This document shows positions 1 through 10,856 of a DNA stretch of 64,000 bases, in pieces (position 1 is the stretch's first letter; each line of letters begins with the position of its first letter). The position numbers and the translations under genes are program-made. The stretch comes from Brassica napus (lineage: Eukaryota; Streptophyta; Magnoliopsida; Brassicales; Brassicaceae), in NCBI RefSeq assembly GCF_020379485.1, contig NC_063452.1, positions 57,309,338 to 57,373,337 of the forward strand, read 5' to 3'. The notes under the pieces were generated by a model. That model saw nothing but the letters and a program-made list of their open reading frames with translations, did no database searches and had not been told where the DNA came from.

Positions 1-274
1 CGATCGCGTGAAACCCGCTCATGGATTATTCTCAACCCGACCCGGTAATAATTACCCGCTTTAAAAGTCACGCGCTCGGGAATAACATCATTAACGGGCC
101 CACGTCCCTATGTTGATATATTCAGTTAATGATGACGTTACCGTCACAGCTAAGCTAAAGTACTCACGATTCGATAGAAAAAAAATGACCGCTTATAAAC
201 GGCGTTTGCTCACAGAAGAATAAACAAAAAGGCAAAACGAGCGAAAAAGTTAAACCCCCAAAATCGCAACCACC

Positions 275-2166
275 ATGACCACCGTAACGGAAGGCGCGAA
301 GGCTGTCACGCCGAGGTGTAAGAATAGCGGAAGGCTGCGTGTGATGTGTAGGTACGGCGGAAGTATACTCTCGCTCCCGCAGACGAAATCGCCGCGCTAC
401 GTCGGCGGAGACACTCGGATCGTCGCCGTCCCTCCCTCCGCGGAGACGAGCGTCGCATCGCTCGTCAGCCACCTCGTGGTCACGCTCGGAATCTCTTACG
501 ATTTCAAGGTCAAGTATCAGTTGCCCGATCAGGAGCTGGACTCGCTCATCTCCGTCGAGACGGACGAGGATGTTCAGATCATGATGGAGGAGCACGGATA
601 CCTCACGTGCGAGTCCTCGATCCCGAAGACGCGCGTTCGGCTGTTTCTCTTCCCTTCGAAAACTCAAGGCGGCGCGAGTCGGGGAGATCCGGCTCAGTGT
701 AAAGCTGGGGAGGCGGCGGCGGGGGATGTTGATTGGCTTGGGATAGGGGAGTCGAATCCTACTCGCGATGAGTTGACTCAGCCCGTGCTTCAGCACCCGA
801 AGACTGATACGTGGTTCGTAGATGCGTTAAAAGGGGTGGAGATGATGCAGACTGGGGGGAATAATAGCGGGAGTAGCGCCGGGAGCGGTGGGATTTGCGG
901 ACAGGAGTCGATGATGCTCGAGACTAATTCGTCGTTTGGCTCGACGTCGTCCTCTGTTTCTTCGAGCAAATTGCCTCCGATGAAGAGCACCGGCGAGGAC
1001 AATACGTCGAATTCTCAGGTCAAGTTTGCGCCCATAGAATCACTGACAAGGTATTATATTCCTTAAGTGTGGTGACATAAAAGCTATCTCTTGAAGTAAC
1101 TTTAAAAAAGAAAACATAACTCTTGGAGCGATCCTGTTGTTGAGTATAGGTTTTCTTCTATATATATGATCCGTGGAACAAGTTCATATACTCTCAGAGA
1201 TCATGTTGTTGAAGTGAGTTAAGAAGAAAACATAGTTCTTGGAGCAATCCTGTTGTTGAGTGTAGGCTTTCTTCTCTATATATACATGATCTGTGGAACA
1301 AGTTCGTAGTCTAGACAGTAAGGACAATGCGCTCTGGTGTATGTTATTCCTTTGTGATGTATTTTTATTCTAGTATTTGAATTTGAGTTTCTAATTCCTA
1401 AGGATTGTATATATTTTTTTTATTTTCAGAGAAGATGTCAATCCTCTAATCACGTTTTGTTCAAAAGACAATTCTTTTGCTGATCACCATTCTTCCTTTC
1501 CTTCTTACTGTTAACAGCGGCAATACTGCAGTCACACCAATATCTTTTCAAGAGCTACCGACAAGCCCTCATGTTTTGGAGACCAAATTATCTCCAAACA
1601 CGTACGAGCCTGACCTAAACAAACCAGTTCCAGTTTCGGGGTATCCACAATTTCTGAACCAAGCTCAACAACAACAACAACCTATCTACGTGGTTTACAC
1701 TGGACAGCCGCCTTACATGACCGGAAACTCACCTATGGCATTGCCTGCGTACCAGCACATGAACCAGATACATTATCAGCTCCAGCCTCAGCCATACCCA
1801 GTCTATTATCCAGTTGAGCAGTATAATTCGAGGTATGTTCAAGCTCCGCCTGTGAGACACAACACCGCTCTAAACACCCACCATGTTGAATCCCCAGTGG
1901 CTCGCACCAGCAGCCCTCTAGCTCCAGAGTTTTCCTCGCAGGTTTACCTTACACCCAAACCCGATTCATCGGTGCAAACATCAAGTGAAGCTGGTGTTAG
2001 TACTACATGCAAAGATGATTTCATCTACAACACTGACCTCGATGACGATACAGCTCGTGCTCAGCTTTACAAATCACAGCCACCCGCTCCAATAGTATCG
2101 TCTGAGTTACAAACAATGATGCTGACTGAAGCTCTGGGTCAGCTAAACACCCACAAAGGTTTATAA
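275..2166 (+). CDS. PB1-domain (octicosapeptide/Phox/Bem1p) protein, two visible exons, possible frame break
   Basis: Exon 1 runs 275-1050 (donor AAG|GTATT). Exon 2 starts near 1430 and reads to a stop at 2164-2166. Residues about 21-127 form a PB1 domain: a basic first strand (VMCRYGG), the plant-typical YVGGDTR stretch, and an acidic OPCA-like segment around residues 83-104 (VETDEDVQIMMEE). PB1 domains mediate head-to-tail protein pairing; the role of this plant subfamily is not firmly known. The C-terminal half is low complexity, rich in Q, P, Y and S, with a QQQQQ run near 1665-1680. ATG 275 is the first in-frame start. Oddity: the frame entering exon 2 from the predicted acceptor meets TAA at about 1512, while the long open frame (LETKLSPNTYEP onward) lies in another phase. 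Either a small unrecognised intron or a 1-2 base frameshift is present. The resemblance to At5g16220 is from memory. Confidence 0.75.
1111..1305. repeat. Tandem duplication inside the PB1 gene intron
   Basis: Two diverged copies of a segment of about 75-79 bp (about 1111-1185 and 1227-1305) each run from aaaacata.ctcttggag through gtggaacaagttc. They differ at several positions and are separated by about 40 bases that include atcatgttgttgaagt. The duplication is intronic and non-coding. Confidence 0.8.
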
Positions 2167-2717
2167 GACTTGAGAGCATTAAAATCGGTTTTCATGCTGC
2201 TGAGGTTCGTTTCAGGTATTTGGTTTTTACAGTTTTGTTTTCGTTTTCGTTTTCTTACACATATATATATATACATACGTCTGCTTTTCTTGTCTCCTTG
2301 GTGATCCTTGTCCCACTTCTTTCACACACTTGGTTGCTGTAATACAATGATGATCCTATTTTATTTCCTTTATGAAGTTTACAGGTTACATTTTATAAAG
2401 AAATATGTTAGCATATGATTTACTTTTTTCATTTTGGCCCAGTAAAAAATCATTAATGAATTAAATATATGTCTCGCTGTATTTATTGTTCTTCAAATTT
2501 GCCAATTATGTATCTTGAGATCTGCACCGTCTACGTGTCTCTTAAAGCTCAATATTGTTCGTAACTTAACTAGTTACAGGCTAACGAACCACTACAGTGT
2601 AGCACCTGATTCATACCAGCGTCACTCCCTTCCGGAGAGATTAGTGGGCGAGTAATCGGACACTCGATCTGGTGAATCGAAACCGAGGTGCATCAGATCA
2701 AATCGTGAGATAAAATT
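2167..2717. other. Intergenic spacer between the PB1 gene and the LisH/HEAT pseudogene
   Basis: AT-rich spacer holding the 3' UTR of the PB1 gene and the presumed old promoter of the pseudogene. It includes a short TA run (about 2262-2276). I see no coding potential and no clear transposon ends. Confidence 0.6.
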
Positions 2718-3160
2718 TTGAATTCTCTTTCCGAATGGAGGATTGACCTGTTATTGGGTTTTAGGGATCCCTTAATAAGAAACATAAAAAATGAACGCGG
2801 AGCGATCGTCGTTGTGAACTTCCTGATGGAGGAGAACTGCTTCTTGACGGCGTTTGAGCTTCTTCACGAGCTCCTCGACTATGGCCACGATGCCCAAACA
2901 ATTCGTCTTAAGGAGTTCTTCTCCGATCCTTCCCGTTTCCCTCCTGATCAGATTTCTTGGTATAATTCCATTCGAGGTTCGCCAACTCTTCGCCTCAGCG
3001 TTTGTATTGTATACTCGCTGGTGAATATCCGCCTCCTCACATTGTTATTTTGTCACTTAAATTATCAGATTGTGCTTGTCAGTAGGTTGAGTTGCGTTTT
3101 AGAGATCTTATCTGTTGAATGTGTAATGGTTGGGTCATGAACATGTTCTCCATGCAATTT

Positions 3161-3585
3161 TTTTTTTTTTTAAATTGAATGTTAAATTTAATTCAAAAAA
3201 GAAAAGACCTTGTTACAACTATGTGTGTCATTTCTTAATATTTTCTATACATGTTTGGGTAAAGACAAATAGAAACTCTTTCTTCAACTCCTCTACCTCC
3301 TCATCACTTATCAACCTTTTCAAATCTACCTAGCTCTCACTCCTACTAGGCAGCCAGCTCTCACTCCTACTGGATCTTCCTATCTTGTTGCAAACCAAAA
3401 TTGCATCCCTTTCCCAATTACATTGTCTCCCTTCCTTTGTATTAATGTGAACTTGTTCCTCATATTTTTATCAAGCAGCTTGATCAAAAGTTCTGTTGGT
3501 GCACTAGCCTCCCCATGCCTTCGTCTATTACGCTCTCGCCATAACATATATACCGTAGCTTGCAACATATATTTTATGAGGAAAC
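3161..3585 (-). mobile_element. 5'-truncated LINE fragment in intron 1 of the pseudogene
   Basis: On the minus strand, 3380-3585 encodes a LINE ORF2 C-terminus (LWRERNRRRHGEAS...LLDKNMRNKFTLIQRKGD), followed by a 3' UTR and a tail seen as the T run at 3161-3170. It is flanked by a perfect 14-bp target-site duplication tctccatgcaattt at 3147-3160 and 3586-3599. That defines both ends and shows target-primed integration. It is the same LINE family as the 6339-7195 copy. Confidence 0.93.
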
Positions 3586-4159
3586 TCTCCATGCAATTTG
3601 ACTGAAGGTTTGCACATGTATCCATAGTCTTAAGTTTGCAAAATAATCATAATTGAAGAACTTGTTGAATCGGGTGATCTTATAACCAAGAACAACTCAT
3701 CTTCTATGTATCTTTTGTCGCAGTGTGAGGTTTTGATTCATATAGTTTTGTTTTGATTTAGCTACATGCTTTCTTACGCATCATCGTTGGTAGCTAGTAA
3801 TTGTTACCCTGCAATGCAGTTGCGGACCCTCAAAGTTTGCTGGAGGAGAAAGAAGCGTTATCGGAAAAGCTAGCTATCAGTGAATATGAATTTCGTTTAG
3901 CACAAGAGGATATTACAAGATTGAAAACTGAAGGACAGAAGAGATCTGATTGTTCGATTGACAAGCTAAAAGGTATCTATCTATATACTGAACTATTTGT
4001 TCTACTCTCTCTCCTCATAATACATCCTCTAGTTAGATAGATGTGTGCATAAACAACGAGGAAATTCAATGACTGCAGAGCTAATCTAGCTTGTAAGTTG
4101 GTAGCTACTAGTTAGGGTTGCAGAAACTTCATCAACCAGTTGGGGACTCTACCCGATTA

Positions 4160-4296
4160 TAGTATAATACTCCAGTTTCACTATATTTTAGTACCAAGTG
4201 CAGGAACTTGAGTGTATCAATTGATATTATATAGGGATATTTTGTTTCATAAAAAATTTCAAAGTGACACTTATTAAGAAACAGACGGAGTAGGGA
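4160..4296. mobile_element. Probable MITE (TACTCC...GTTTC termini) in intron 2
   Basis: The left end reads tactccagtttcacta and the right end reads aagaaacagacggagtag, an imperfect inverted repeat of the TACTCCnnnGTTTC type common in plant MITEs. About 135 bp lie between. The target duplication is not clear, so the boundaries are approximate. Confidence 0.5.
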
Positions 4297-4319
4297 TATT
4301 CTTACTATTCTGTTTTAGA

Positions 4320-4500
4320 TTGTACAAATATCTCACTCATATTGTTAGCGTATTTTTGATTCTTTGTAACTACAATGACTATATATAGTCCGGTAAATAT
4401 ATCAAACCTGGTATCAGAGCTTCACTAAGAGCTCCTGATTTTCTAATGTTTCTTCTTCTAACATTTATAAGTTATTTCTGCAATAAGTAGTTGCTGGTCT
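4320..4500 (+). mobile_element. Remnant of a second copia element: LTR tail plus initiator-Met primer-binding site
   Basis: tggtatcagagc at 4409-4420 is the classic primer-binding site complementary to plant initiator tRNA-Met. Just upstream lies an AT-rich sequence resembling the end of an LTR (tgactatatatagtcc...tatatcaaac). No gag, pol or second LTR is present nearby, so only the 5' junction of an old element seems to survive. Confidence 0.5.
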
Positions 4501-4610
4501 AGCTTTTAGTTCCCATACGTTAGCCATCTCCTTTTCTCTTTTATTTTTCTCCATGGAAATCTTTTCTGAATAATATACTATGAATAATATACTAAGCTAA
4601 AATCATTTAT

Positions 4611-4730
4611 AATGCATTATTAAGTTTTTTTTTGGTATAGTAGCAACAAAATAACCAAACCGTCCTACGTAGCTTCTCCCTAAGTTTTTTGGTATAATGC
4701 ATTATTAAGTTTTTTTTTGGTATAGTAGTA
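4611..4730. repeat. Direct repeat of about 33 bp flanking about 46 bp
   Basis: The unit aatgcattattaag followed by a T run and ggtatagtag occurs at about 4611-4643 and again at about 4696-4729, just before the 4741 exon. It could be replication slippage or an old retroposon footprint. Confidence 0.7.
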
Positions 4731-6338
4731 ATTTCTCAGAAGTGGACACAGAAGAGTTCGGAGACAAGAGGCCAGAAGTTCAACGGAAAAAGAAAGATTT
4801 TTCCTTCACCGATATAGGGCCTTTGAAGAACAATGAACGTCGAGACTTAAAATGTGCAGTTAAAGAATATCTTCTTTTAGCAGGTTACAGACTTACCGCA
4901 ATGACATTTTATGAGGAGGTATCGTAATCTTACCAATATGTTTATACATTTCGTGCTTATTGAGATGTTTCAAATTATTGAATCTTTGTTCTTTTTTTTT
5001 TGGACCGATAACAGAATTTTTGGAATCTTGATTAACTATTCGTGTTTTTGCCCATGATTCACTGCCACTCTACCTTGGAAATTTTCATGAAGAATTAGTA
5101 AGAAGTAATGGGAGCTTTTTAGTAGCATTTTCTATGAGGTTTCACTAAGAATTCTTAAATCCGTTGAGTTTTGGGGGTAATCTAATATCTAACTATTTCC
5201 TTAATTGAGTCGACTGGAACTAAGTTTCGGGTCTGAATTATCTCCAACTCCAGAAAGAGAAAACCGAAGTGTTTGGCCTATTGACTGTGTTGATATAGTA
5301 TATGAAACAGCTCCATAAATAATTAAGTATCATGTATGATCTGTTTATCTCAGGTGACAGACCAGAACTTGGACATTTGGCAGGACAGTCCAGTCCAGCG
5401 CACGTTCCTGATGCCTTGCGCTATTACTATCAGTACCTTTCATAAACTTCAGAGGCAGCAGAGGTTATATCCTGAATTCATGTTGTCAGAAAGACAAGTA
5501 CCTTGAAACTTGCTCTAACTGTAACTTTTTTGTATTTGAGAATCGCATTGACCATGTAAGTTACACTTTGACGGCATGCGATAAATCCATCAAAATGTTC
5601 TAGATGAATTTGAATTTCTCATGGTTCATACTTTTTGGATGCAGGAGAAAATAGCCATGCTTCAGGAAAATGAATCGTTGAAAAAAGAGATTGAAAGGCT
5701 AAACGAAGAAAAGGATGGGCTATTTAGGAGCAAAGAAAAGTTCGAGGAGCAAATCAGTGCTTTTCACAAGTCTACTTAATCACTTCAGAAGGATCTTAAG
5801 GACAGAGACAGGCAGGTATCTATTCCTTTATAGACTGGATTTCTCAAAGAAGCAGACACTTTCACATGTGGAAACGTAAATACCTGAAATGACACTGATA
5901 GTATTCAGGTGCAAAGTTTGAAGCAGTCCTCAGAGCATCAGAGGAGGAATCTCAATGACTGCAGAGCTGAGATCACATCTCTTAAAATGCATATTGAAGG
6001 GTCTCGTGCTGGTCAATATGTGTCAGCTACTGAAGGTGAGAAACAGATAAGCTCTCTGCCAGAGGAAGTTGAGAAACCAGCAATGGAAAAGGATGGTGGT
6101 TTAATTTCTGAGAGTTCTATACCTGTTGAGTAAGCACACACGCAAGCAGAAGACAGTCTTGTAGAGGAAGAGATTAAGAATATAATTCCTAATGAAAGAG
6201 AGGTGGAAGCAGAGGCCAGCAGTGTGTCTTATAAAGCCTTGAATAGTAATTTGGAGAACCAGAAAGAAGTATCAAACTATTTGTCAAGTCCATCAAATGG
6301 TAATTTTTCACCCAGAGACCTTGAAAGCATCTTAAAAG

Positions 6339-7195
6339 AGATGTGTGTGCACTTGGAGAGAGCAATACAACTATACCGGCCAAAGAGACATCGAGTTACT
6401 ATCCTGCAGCTGATAGATCAAGAAGTTTTGTCGCTGAGAAACAGAGGGCTAACAACGCAGGATGATGTGTGCACTTGGAAGCGAGAAAATGGGGAGTTCA
6501 AGGAGGGTTTCTCCACGTCGCAAACTTGGGACATTATTAGAGAAAAGTCGCCGAAGGTCAGCTGGTCCAAAGGAGTTTGGTTTACTGGGGCCACCCCAAA
6601 GTTCTCTTTTCTCATCTGGGTTGCTATCCATAATAGACTAGCAACAGGTGATAGGATTCTTCGTTGGAATCCTCAGGCTATGACTACTTGCTGGCTTTGT
6701 AAAGCTGCTTTTGAAACAAGAGACCATTTGTTTTTTGAGTGTGATTACTCTAAAGAAGTGTGGTTGGAGACTATAAAGAACTTAGCAGGTTACAGACGTA
6801 TTTATGAGTGGTCAGACGTAATACGGGTAGTGGTTAATGGTCTTCATGGAAGGATTTTAACGTTCTTGCTTCGTTATTGCTTCCAAGATGTGGCGTATGC
6901 AGTATGGAGTGAAAGAAACTTGAGAAGAATAGGTGATCCTTCTCTGCCTGCTTCTTGTCTAATAGCCAGATTAGATAAGTTGATCAGAAATAGGATTACC
7001 TCTTTGAGAAGAAGAAAGGGAGGAAAATTTGAAAAAGCAATGGAAGTGTGGTTTGATAGGAGTTAAAGGAGTCAATCCAGCTTTGTATAGAGTTTACAGA
7101 TTTTTCTATTTTGTATAGAAAGGAGGCATGTTCAATTCTGTAATAAGGTTTTTTTTGTTTGGAATAAAATTTAAAATTCTTTCAAAAAAAAAAAA
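6339..7195 (+). mobile_element. 5'-truncated sense-strand LINE inside a coding exon of the pseudogene
   Basis: An 857-bp insert is bounded by a perfect 16-bp target-site duplication gaaagcatcttaaaag (6323-6338 and 7196-7211) and ends in a poly(A) tail at 7184-7195. Its open frame, fused to the exon, codes for the C-terminal part of LINE ORF2 including the zf-RVT zinc-finger region (CWLCKAAFETRDHLFFEC) and runs to TAA at 7064-7066. Endonuclease and reverse transcriptase are lost by 5' truncation. The host exon reads straight through the insertion point on either side, so it integrated into what was a coding exon. Confidence 0.95.
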
Positions 7196-7720
7196 GAAAG
7201 CATCTTAAAAGTGGATTCTGGAATTGGTCGTGGCTCTAATTTAAAATCGGAAAATGCAAAACGGCGAAGCTGCTTTTGAGGAAACGGTGAGTCCTGGCCT
7301 TATTTTTCTTAATGATTTAGTAGAATACTTTTGAAAGGTATCCCTATCTTGTCATCAGCAAATTTTGTAGGAGGTCCATGTAGCTGTTTACTTTCCTTAC
7401 GTTATGCTAGTGCTATTTTTATATCAACATACTGTAACATACTGTAATATGCGCTGTTTGGATTTTCTTTTTCTCTATTTCTTTTTCTCTGTTCCATTAC
7501 AGGGTTTAGGGACAATTCAGATACTTGCAGATGCTTTGCCGAATATTGTTCCATATGTTCTGATAAATCATCGAGAGGTATGAGTGCATTTTTTTTCTTT
7601 CAATTTTACCATTCAGTGTGGTGGATGGAATTTAACTGATCTGGTTTGTTTGGCCGGTAGGAACTCCTTTCCCTGATGATGTGTGCAATTGAGAGGCATC
7701 CAGTTAGTAGGACAAGAGAC

Positions 7721-8091
7721 TGATAGACTTTAGATATAAGTAATCCAAAGACTATGAATACTTCTTCTAAAGAACGGTTACACTTTGTAGTATGAATCAA
7801 GCTCACTCTCATGTCGAGATCGCCTTCATCATCAGTCTCATAGCGACTGGAAAAAGAGGACTCATAGCGTCACTCAAATTACACATACAAAGCATAAGAA
7901 CTACAAATGAAAGTACATTACTTATTTATACTATCTTCACTTCACTCTCAGCTCATAACTGCAAAGTCTCTCTCTGAATTAGAGGCTTTCAACTCCCTCG
8001 TTATTCAAACTAAACTCCAACGTCTCTTATTCCTTCATCCTCCACTTATTTTCCTCCTTTCTTCCGATAATACACTCTCTTAAACCTATCA
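7721..8091 (-). repeat. 3' LTR of the gypsy element
   Basis: Starts TGATAGACTTTAG and ends CCTATCA on the plus strand. It lacks the attatcaatgt block present in the partner copy at 10475-10856. Apparent short frames within it are LTR sequence, not genes. Confidence 0.93.
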
Positions 8092-8900
8092 ATACTTCCC
8101 CCAACGAAATCCAGCTTGCCCTCAAGCTGGTAACTCGGAAAACAATCCACGAATTCTTGATAAGCCACCCAAGTGTTCTCCAAGTCTGTCTTACCCTGCC
8201 ATTTAACCAACAACTCCAATTCACCCGTTGAACTATAACGTTTGTCCAAGACATCCTCTGGTTCTATTACTTCATCAGCTTCAGTGAGACAAACCGGAGG
8301 AAGCTCCTCGCATTGCACCTGTTGACCAATTGCCAGTTTCAATTGAGATATATGGAAAACATGATGTATACGGGCTTCCGGAAGAAGCTGTAGCTTATAC
8401 GCCGTTTGACCAATACGCTCCACCACTCGATACGGTCCATAAAACTTGGCAGCTAGTTTTTGACAAACACGTTTCACCACAGTCTTCTGTCTATATGGTT
8501 GTAATTTCAGATACACCATATCACCCACTGCAAGCACCACATCACGGCGTGACTTATCCGCCTGAGACTTCATAATAGCTTGAGCACACTCCAAATTATG
8601 CTTCAAGTTGACCAAAACCTCGTCTCTTTCCCTCAAAGCTTTATCCAACTCAAAGTTAGACGTAGACCCCAATTCAAAACGCAACAACGGGGGAGGATCT
8701 CGGCCATACATTACTTTAAATGGTGTGGTTTGAAGGGACTTGTGATAAGTAGTATTATACCACAATTCAGACCAAGCCAAATAAGAATGCCAAGTTCGAG
8801 GATGCGTAGACGAGAAACATCTTAAGTACGTTTCTAGGCATCTATTCGACACCTCAGATTGCCCGTCGGTTTGAGGGTGAAATGTTGTGTTGTACTTCAA
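8046..8900 (-). CDS. Gypsy integrase C-terminus plus chromodomain (part of broken pol)
   Basis: This frame continues the integrase core after the stop at 8925-8927 (FHPQTDGQSEVSNRCLETYLRCF, containing the catalytic-region Glu context). It passes the GPY/F region (KFYGPYRVVERIGQTAYKLQLP-like) and ends in a chromodomain (LDKRYSSTGELELLVKWQGKTDLENTWVAYQEF). Chromodomains in chromoviruses target integration to marked chromatin. The frame extends past the purine tract and just into the 3' LTR, as is usual for these elements. As part of an internally deleted, stop-bearing element it is not expected to make a working enzyme. Confidence 0.85.
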   Translation of the reverse strand: MKYNTTFHPQTDGQSEVSNRCLETYLRCFSSTHPRTWHSYLAWSELWYNTTYHKSLQTTPFKVMYGRDPPPLLRFELGSTSNFELDKALRERDEVLVNLKHNLECAQAIMKSQADKSRRDVVLAVGDMVYLKLQPYRQKTVVKRVCQKLAAKFYGPYRVVERIGQTAYKLQLLPEARIHHVFHISQLKLAIGQQVQCEELPPVCLTEADEVIEPEDVLDKRYSSTGELELLVKWQGKTDLENTWVAYQEFVDCFPSYQLEGKLDFVGGSIDRFKRVYYRKKGGK

Positions 8901-8924
8901 CGTTGTACCCGCCAGACGAAAAAC

Positions 8925-9584
8925 CTAAGACCAGAAAGAACTCAAGAAGATTCTATCACGATCTGACACAATGCTCCTCGGAAAACCGTGGAGTTTCACC
9001 ACTTCACTTATGAACTTCTTCGCCACATCCAAAGCAGAGAATGGATGCTTCAGAGCCACAAAATGCGCAAATTTGCTCAAACGATCTATCACAACCAGAA
9101 TGACATTGAATCCATTTGAAGTAGGTAAACCTTCTATGAAATCCATGTTAATGTCATCCCAAACCCTCTCTGGAATTGGCAATGGTTGCAGTAAACCCGC
9201 TGGTGACAGAGTGGAATGTTTATGAGTTTGACAGACCGCGCAAGAAGCAACATACTTTTGAATTTGCTTGTACATCCCCTTCCAAAATAATGACCCTTGG
9301 ACTCGTTCAACTGTCTTCAAAACTCCAGAATGACCCCCCAGCTTGCTGTCATGAGCCTCTTGTAATATTACCTGTCTAAAACGAAACTGCTTAGGTACCA
9401 CCAATCTCTTTTTTGACCATATATTCCCCTCAATCACCTGATACTTCTTAGACATGAGCTCGCCCTTCTGCAATTTCAAAACTGTGTTCTGAATATCCAT
9501 ATCTTCCTTGATCTCCTTAAACAAATCTTCCCATTGCAAAGCAGTAGGTACTGTTAGAGCCAGTAGCAGTGTAGACACTGACAT
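8925..9584 (-). CDS. Gypsy integrase N-terminus and core (fragment between two in-frame stops)
   Basis: Contains the HHCC zinc-binding module ([18 protein letters not shown]...CAVCQTHKH) and the start of the DDE core ([30 protein letters not shown] ... SDRD). A TGA upstream (9585-9587) separates it from RNase H and a TAG at 8925-8927 separates it from the integrase C-terminus. Both look like single-base nonsense changes in one formerly continuous pol frame. Confidence 0.88.
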   Translation of the reverse strand: MSVSTLLLALTVPTALQWEDLFKEIKEDMDIQNTVLKLQKGELMSKKYQVIEGNIWSKKRLVVPKQFRFRQVILQEAHDSKLGGHSGVLKTVERVQGSLFWKGMYKQIQKYVASCAVCQTHKHSTLSPAGLLQPLPIPERVWDDINMDFIEGLPTSNGFNVILVVIDRLSKFAHFVALKHPFSALDVAKKFISEVVKLHGFPRSIVSDRDRIFLSSFWS

Positions 9585-9587
9585 AGA

Positions 9588-10502
9588 TCAAGATAGGCCA
9601 TCTGTTGCTTTATTCTCTGGCTCTGGTTTGTAGAAGATGTCAAAATCAAAACCCAACAACTTCGTTAGCCATTTCTGATACTCGAGATTGACCTCTTTCT
9701 GCTCCAATAAGAACTTTAAGCTTCTTTGATCCGTGTGTACATGAAATTTCCGACCCATCAAGTAGTGTTTCCACTTCCTTACTGCCATTACTATAGCCAT
9801 TAACTCACGTTCATAGGCAGGCTTCAACTGTTCCCGAGGCGTGAGAGCATGACTAAAGAAGGCAATGGGGCATTTATTCTGCATTAAGACGGCTCCTAAT
9901 CCAAATCCTGATGCATCTGATTCCACGACAAAAGTCTGCTCAAAATCCGGTAATGCCAACACAGGAGCGTTGACCATTGCATGTTTCAACCTATCAAACG
10001 CCATATGAGCCTCAGGTGGCCAGCAAAACTGATCCTTCTTGAGTAAAACTGTCAAAGGCCGAGCAATGCTGCCATAGTCTTTAACAAATTTTCTGTAATA
10101 ACCTGTTAACCCGAGGAAACCTCTTAGCTGCTTCACTGTCTTTGGTATAGGCCACTCGTTCATTGCATCTGTCTTATTCGAATCAGTAGCTACTCCATTC
10201 ACTGAGATCATGTGACCCAAATATCCCACTGTCTTTACTCCAAACATACACTTCTTCTGATTTGCGAATAGATGCTGCTCTCTTAATACTGCCAACACCA
10301 TCCTCAAATGTTCTTCATGTGTTTCTTGATCGGGGCTGTAGATAAGAATATCATCGAAAAACACCAACAAAAAGCGTCGAAGAAACGGTTTGAACACTCT
10401 ATTCATCAAAGCTTGAAATGTGGCTGGGGCATTGGTGAGGCCAAAAGGCATCACTAAGAATTCATATTCACCAATGATAGACTTTAGATATAAGTAATCC
10501 AA
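9588..10502 (-). CDS. Gypsy reverse transcriptase (N-truncated) and RNase H
   Basis: The RT palm and thumb are present ([24 protein letters not shown]; catalytic FFDDILIYS), followed by RNase H ([30 protein letters not shown]). The RT lacks its N-terminal fingers because the sequence begins directly at the 5' LTR edge at 10475. The first residues of this open frame are LTR-derived. It is therefore a deletion product, not a full pol. Confidence 0.9.
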   Translation of the reverse strand: MDYLYLKSIIGEYEFLVMPFGLTNAPATFQALMNRVFKPFLRRFLLVFFDDILIYSPDQETHEEHLRMVLAVLREQHLFANQKKCMFGVKTVGYLGHMISVNGVATDSNKTDAMNEWPIPKTVKQLRGFLGLTGYYRKFVKDYGSIARPLTVLLKKDQFCWPPEAHMAFDRLKHAMVNAPVLALPDFEQTFVVESDASGFGLGAVLMQNKCPIAFFSHALTPREQLKPAYERELMAIVMAVRKWKHYLMGRKFHVHTDQRSLKFLLEQKEVNLEYQKWLTKLLGFDFDIFYKPEPENKATDGLS

Positions 10503-10856
10503 AGACTATGAATACTTCTTCTATTATCAATGTAAAGAACGATTACACTTTGTAGTATGAATCAAGCTCACTCTCATGTCGAGATCGCCTTCATCATCAG
10601 TCTCATAGCGACTGGAAACAGAGGACTCATAGCGTCACTCAAATTACACATACAAAGCATAAGAACTACAAATGAAAGTACATTAGTTATTTATACTATC
10701 TTCACTTCATTCTCAGCTCATAACTGCAAAGTCTCTCTCTGAATCAGAGGCTTTCAACTCCCTCGTTATTCAAACTAAACTCCAACGTCTCTTATTCCTT
10801 CATCCTCCACTTCTTTTCCTCCTTTCTTCCGATAATACACTCTCTTAAACCTATCA
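10475..10856 (-). repeat. 5' LTR of the gypsy element
   Basis: Partner of the LTR at 7721-8091, with the same TGATAG...CTATCA ends. It directly abuts truncated RT sequence with no primer-binding site, which marks one breakpoint of the internal deletion. Confidence 0.93.

Larger units (their letters stand above)
2790..7720 (+). pseudogene. RELCH-like pseudogene segment 1: N-terminal LisH and coiled-coil exons
   Basis: Recognisable exons lie near 2790-2975 (LisH), 3820-3971, 4741-4919, 5354-5468, 5645-5815, 5909-6338 continued at 7212-7287, 7501-7577 and 7661-7720. The exon around 6300 is cut by a LINE and resumes at 7212 with LKVDSGIGRGSNLKS. The last exon is cut at 7720 in codons for TRD by the gypsy element and resumes at 10857. 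Stops at 5443, 5777 and 6131 and the out-of-frame N-terminus are all in this segment. Confidence 0.88.
7721..10856 (-). mobile_element. Internally deleted Ty3/gypsy chromovirus-type retrotransposon with both LTRs
   Basis: LTRs lie at 7721-8091 (371 bp) and 10475-10856 (382 bp), each TGATAG...CTATCA. They differ by an 11-bp indel and about seven substitutions by eye. On the minus strand the interior gives RT/RNase H, integrase and a chromodomain. There is no gag, no protease, no RT N-terminus and no primer-binding site: the sequence jumps from the 5' LTR into the RT at [12 protein letters not shown] purine tract (minus strand TTGGGGGAAG, about 8095-8104) precedes the 3' LTR. The host exon is split, with only a 3-base GAC overlap at the junctions instead of the usual 4-6 bp. 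The element cannot move by itself. Confidence 0.93.

Noticed and set aside
164..796. 210-codon minus-strand frame opposite the PB1 exon
   Set aside because: It mirrors the GC-rich PB1 coding exon. Amino-acid composition is unnatural and the sense frame has a clear domain.
6203..7066. 287-codon plus-strand frame as a host gene
   Set aside because: It is a chimaera of a pseudogene exon and the inserted LINE ORF2 tail. The 16-bp duplication and poly(A) tail show where the insertion starts and ends.
4140..7590. Possible array of short repeats resembling CRISPR
   Set aside because: Repeats here are two-copy direct repeats and transposon duplications. There are no regular spacers and this is a plant nuclear sequence.
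7792..7977. 61-codon frame repeated at 10557-10742
   Set aside because: The two copies are simply the same part of the two gypsy LTRs.
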